Below, piece after piece: positions 60,756 through 64,000 of a DNA stretch of 64,000 nucleotides. This DNA is from Muricea muricata (lineage: Eukaryota > Cnidaria > Anthozoa > Malacalcyonacea > Plexauridae). The notes under the pieces were generated by a model. It saw only the letters and a program-made list of their open reading frames with translations. It made no database searches and was not told the origin of the DNA. Location: the NCBI GenBank assembly GCA_963855995.1, contig OY979728.1, forward strand, positions 9,446,004 to 9,510,003. The letters run 5' to 3'. The first letter of the stretch is position 1; each line of letters opens with the position of its first letter. The translations under genes were made by a program, and so were the position numbers.

Positions 60756-63316
60756 ATGGCTAAATTTTGTCAGGAGTGCGAAACGAGATATGCAAATGAA
60801 AGTGCAAAGTATTGCCATAGTTGTGGAGCAAAAGGTCCAGGTAAGAAAAAAGGCAATTACTGTAACATCAATAATATGTTTTTTTTCACGTCGCTATATT
60901 ATATTCGATGTCAATTGTGAAATTTACATTTGTCAACAATGTTTATGTTCCATATAACCATATTCATTTCTTTGAAAAATTAAAACGTTGACGTTAAGTA
61001 GTGCTTGTCCTTGAAGAGATTTAACAGTTGCACTTTAAATGCATCAGTCAGTTGAAATTATAATCTGGTTTGCAGTGATAGTGGAATGAATTTTTCAAGA
61101 ATCAAGAGCCAGAGTTAGAATGAATTTAAACCAAATTTCAAAACCTTGGGAGGGGGGGGGGGGGAGTACATACGTTAGGTGATGGTTGAATGCCAGAAAA
61201 TCTCATGAAATGTCTGCAAAATCAAAGCAGAACAGAATAAGTTGTAGGCAGCTGACTTTTTGATGATATACAGTATTATTGTACTAAAAAAGTTGTCATG
61301 AACTGTAGGGGGGGGGGGGGGGGAGGAGTAAGCAAAAATGCCTATGTGGCTATGGCTGAAAACATACAAATCTTTAACCCTCATAAAGAACCACTTGTGT
61401 GTTATAGAAATACTTGACAATAATGATGATGAGAGAAACTACATTGAGTACTATTTTCATCTGGGATATAAATATGAAGACATTGTCAATTTACTCAGTA
61501 CATATCATGGAATTTCTATGTCTGTCCGTACACTAAAACGGAAACTACTTAAGTATGGCCTACAAAAAAAGAATGTCAATATTGATGAGCAAGAGCTACA
61601 AAGTATTATTAAAAAAGAAGTAGAAGAAACTGGCCATGTATCAGGGTATAGAAAGATTTGGCACATACTTCGTATCAACCATCACATACATGCACCAAGG
61701 AAACTTGTCGCACAAATTGTCCACGACTTAGATCCCCAAGCCAGCAAGGAAAGAAAGGGGAATAAACTTAAAAGGCGAAAATACATGTCATACGGCCCTA
61801 ATCATTGCTGGCATATTGATGGTACGTTCTTAAATTTTATGCTTTTTGTGTAGTTCACTAGTTGTGCATGTTTCATATGTTTGACTGTGAAAGCATGTCA
61901 TAAAATGCCTCCCTTAGTATATGGGACAAGCATGTAATTATTATTTGTGTATTTCTTATTAAGGCAAGCGTCACATATCGATTTTGTCCACGAGAAACGT
62001 CATATGGACGTTGGGGGTGGGGGTTGGGGTTGGCGCCTATGACGTTTCTCAGTGAAAAATGGTGGAGAATTTCAATAGTTTGATGAAAATTTTCAATATT
62101 TTGAAATCATCTATACAAAGTATACAAAATCTAGCATTTTTGTGAGTGAGTTTGTATTTTAAGTATATTTGTATGCTCATTATAAGGTCCTGGCCTTTCC
62201 CAAAGTGTACTTTTAAACTTTTAGAAACAACACTCAGTCCCTAAGCCTGCAAGATAAATAGTGCCTCATGTTCTGCAGCAGTGTCGAAAAAGTGCATGAT
62301 GTTTCTAAGGGGGGTTGGGGGATCGCCAGAAGAACATCCATTTGACGTTTCTTGTGGGCAAAATGGATATGTGATGCTTCCCTAAGAAAACCTACAATAC
62401 AAAACTCAACAACAAATTCACACATGCCAATAATGCCATACATCGACTGTGTTCATTTGCCGCTTGTTGGAAGTTGCTATAACCCACTATACTCTAGTCC
62501 CTGACTTTTAAAATATGTTGGTTGGTTTCTCTCAGACTAGCAGTTAAATTAATGGTATTAAAATTTAATCCATATTTAGGTTATGACAAGATCAAGCCAT
62601 TTGGCTTTCCAATACACGCAGCAATTGATGGCTTTAGCAGGAAAGTGTTATGGCTAGAGGTTTGTCGGTCAAATAACTCCCCAACAGAACCAACCAAATT
62701 GTATTTGGATTGTGTGACTGAACATGGAGGATGCCCACTATTAACTCGTACAGATTATGGAACAGAAAATGGCCATATTGCTGCAATCCAAAGTTATTTT
62801 CAAGCTGATGAGGAAGCTCATAAGTACGGGACATCAACCAGAAATCAAAGAATAGAAAACTGGTGGTCTCATTTTAGGAAATCATGTGCCAGCTGGTGGA
62901 TCAACTTTTTCAAGGACTTACAAGATCGTGAAACAGTTGATCTAGAAAGAACATTACACAAGGAATGTCTATGGTTTTGCTTTCAGGGTGTTATACAAGC
63001 ATCATTAAACAAGATGAAAGAATACTGGAACACACACTATATAAGGGCATCACGTCACGAAACTATTCCAGGAGTTCCTGATATCTTATTTTATTTACCT
63101 GAACGTTCAGGCGGCATGGACTGTCTTGTTCCAGTGAGTCATGATAAAATAGTTGAAATGAAGCTACAGCACAATGAAGAAGACGAGGAAAATACTTACG
63201 AAGAATACTTTCAGTATGTTATGGATCTGGAAGGTATTGAATATCCTGACAGTCCAAATGAGGCCATTACATTGTTTTCTTATTTAACAGAAAAAGCTGG
63301 AGATGATGTAAATTAG
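60756..63316 (+). CDS. Zinc-ribbon/HTH/DDE integrase-core protein, three exons (IS3EU-like transposase or domesticated integrase)
   Basis: Exons 60756-60840, 61408-61821 and 62580-63316, with both introns GT-AG and phase 1, give 1,236 nt: 411 residues and a stop, with no break. Exon 1 is a zinc ribbon (C5-X2-C8, C20-X2-C23). Exon 2 carries a helix-turn-helix region (about 39-80), then the 'GYRKIW' region and YGPNHCWHID. Intron 2 splits the codon after that Asp, and exon 3 resumes YDKIKPFGFPIHAAIDGFSR. Likely catalytic residues are D166 (WHID), D225 (RTDYGTEN) and E259 (NQRIENWW), with 33 residues between the last two. The C-terminal part has ECLWFCF and 'PG.PD.LF..P', then an acidic tail. The fold is that of DDE integrases, which join DNA ends. 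I recall this family as common in cnidarians and fish, close to what Repbase names IS3EU; that name is tentative. Terminal repeats were not found. Confidence 0.85.
61152..61323. repeat. Two long G-runs in intron 1 of the integrase-core gene
   Basis: A 13-base G run ends at 61164 and a 16-base G run spans 61308-61323 on the coding strand. Both lie in the 567-nt first intron, the second about 85 bases before the acceptor. G-runs of this kind can form quadruplexes in RNA or DNA and are also prone to length error in sequencing. Confidence 0.8.
61961..62384. mobile_element. Inverted-repeat element (MITE) in intron 2 of the integrase-core gene
   Basis: Left arm AAGGCAAGCGTCACATATCG and right arm (read in reverse complement) AGGGAAGCATCACATATCCA continue in parallel for about 52 bases, sharing GAAACGTCA. 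G-rich stretches lie just inside both arms (near 62,010-62,030 on the left and 62,309-62,321 on the right, both G-rich on the plus strand). The interior is AT-rich and non-coding. It lies wholly within the 758-nt intron and is removed by splicing. Target duplication is unclear. Confidence 0.7.
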
Positions 63317-64000
63317 CATTCACATTGAACTCTACTAGCTTTCTGGATGTACTTGTAGTTATTAATTCTTGATGTTCAAACAAACATTATACAGCATATA
63401 TAATGTTTAAAACAAGTTAAACCTGTTTTTTGAATCATATAATTTACATATATCATGATAATAATGAACCATAACCCAGCACAAATGATTGTTTCTATAA
63501 AACTATGTACAGTGCACTAAATAATTTGAACATTTGTAGTTTTATTTAAGGGACCAGTCATATAGGATGGGCTGGAGGTAAATCTTACATTTTGCCAATA
63601 ATTTTGGTGACCCACCTTAGGTAGCTATTAGTTATTTTATTAACAGTTATTCCACAATCTTGAATCATATGAGCTGATGGCTGCCTTTCATGGTTGAAGG
63701 GTTTTTACCACATTACTTGTTTCAGGTGGTTTTATCTACTTTATGACCAGTCCCCAACAAAAAAAGCATGGAAATTGTTAATGAAGATACTGCATAAAGT
63801 TTTAAAATTTTTTGACTGCCATAAAGTGAATCCTTTTCAGTAAAAACATTCTATCAAAGTAGCCCAACGCCAACAAAGATGTCATCAACTATATAAAAAA
63901 CATTTTCTACTTCATCATGATAAACCAAGTCCTTTGCCTTCAATCAGAGCTGAAGTTATATACTCTTTAAATTGGCTGTAGTTATCGTGATAGTGGACTG
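63317..64000. other. 3' flank of the integrase-core gene
   Basis: AT-rich DNA after the stop codon, with no further gene seen. Terminal inverted repeats pairing with the region upstream of 60,210 were looked for by eye and not found. Confidence 0.4.

Noticed and set aside
62522-62579. ATG at 62522 as the start of the integrase core protein
   Set aside because: These bases are the end of intron 2; the AG at 62578-62579 restores the WHID-G-YDK frame with exon 2.
1-64000. CRISPR arrays, operons or riboswitches
   Set aside because: The tandem repeats here have no spacers of the right kind, and the gene structure (introns, AATAAA, retroelements) is animal.

Overview
The window looks like AT-rich genomic DNA from an early-branching animal, most likely a cnidarian. 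This is inferred from spliced nicotinic-type Cys-loop receptor genes, a spliced integrase-core gene of a family I know mainly from cnidarians and fish, and many short inverted-repeat elements. No bacterial or organellar features were seen. The taxon is inference; no marker gene proves it.

Region 1 (1-16,090) is the gene-bearing part. Two tandem minus-strand genes encode nicotinic acetylcholine receptor-like subunits. Gene A (1,496-4,242) has the vicinal cysteine pair of alpha subunits. Gene B (7,966-11,006) lacks it. Both could be assembled exon by exon with matching splice phases, and they share a 155-nt exon with the same phases at each end, so they are probably a tandem duplication. A small minus-strand gene at 13,946-14,158 resembles the mitochondrial microprotein PIGBOS1. 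The spacers hold several short inverted-repeat elements (at 3.7, 9.5, 14.5 and 15.0 kb), two striking palindromes (540-583 and 6,596-6,738) and small tandem repeats.

Region 2 (16,090-20,650) is a graveyard of elements: a truncated BEL/Pao LTR-retroelement fossil, then a minus-strand LINE with endonuclease and reverse-transcriptase remains and an (ATT)n tail. The LINE's endonuclease region is split by a 767-bp foldback element flanked by TTAA.

Region 3 (20,650-57,670) is one uninterrupted satellite array, about 37 kb, of a 355-bp monomer (roughly 104 copies). Its edges are divergent. Its core is nearly uniform and carries multimeric higher-order blocks. It has no credible open reading frame.

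Region 4 (57,670-64,000) starts with a tRNA-like T-arm, followed by a decayed minus-strand hAT-type transposase gene. A 19-bp minisatellite separates it from a divergently oriented plus-strand gene of three exons (60,756-63,316). That gene encodes a 411-residue protein with a zinc ribbon, a helix-turn-helix region and a DDE integrase core. Its reading frame is intact across both introns, and it may be a live transposase or a domesticated gene.

The receptor genes are the neuronal or ciliary signalling content, the PIGBOS1-like gene is a likely housekeeping microprotein, and most of the rest is repeat biology.
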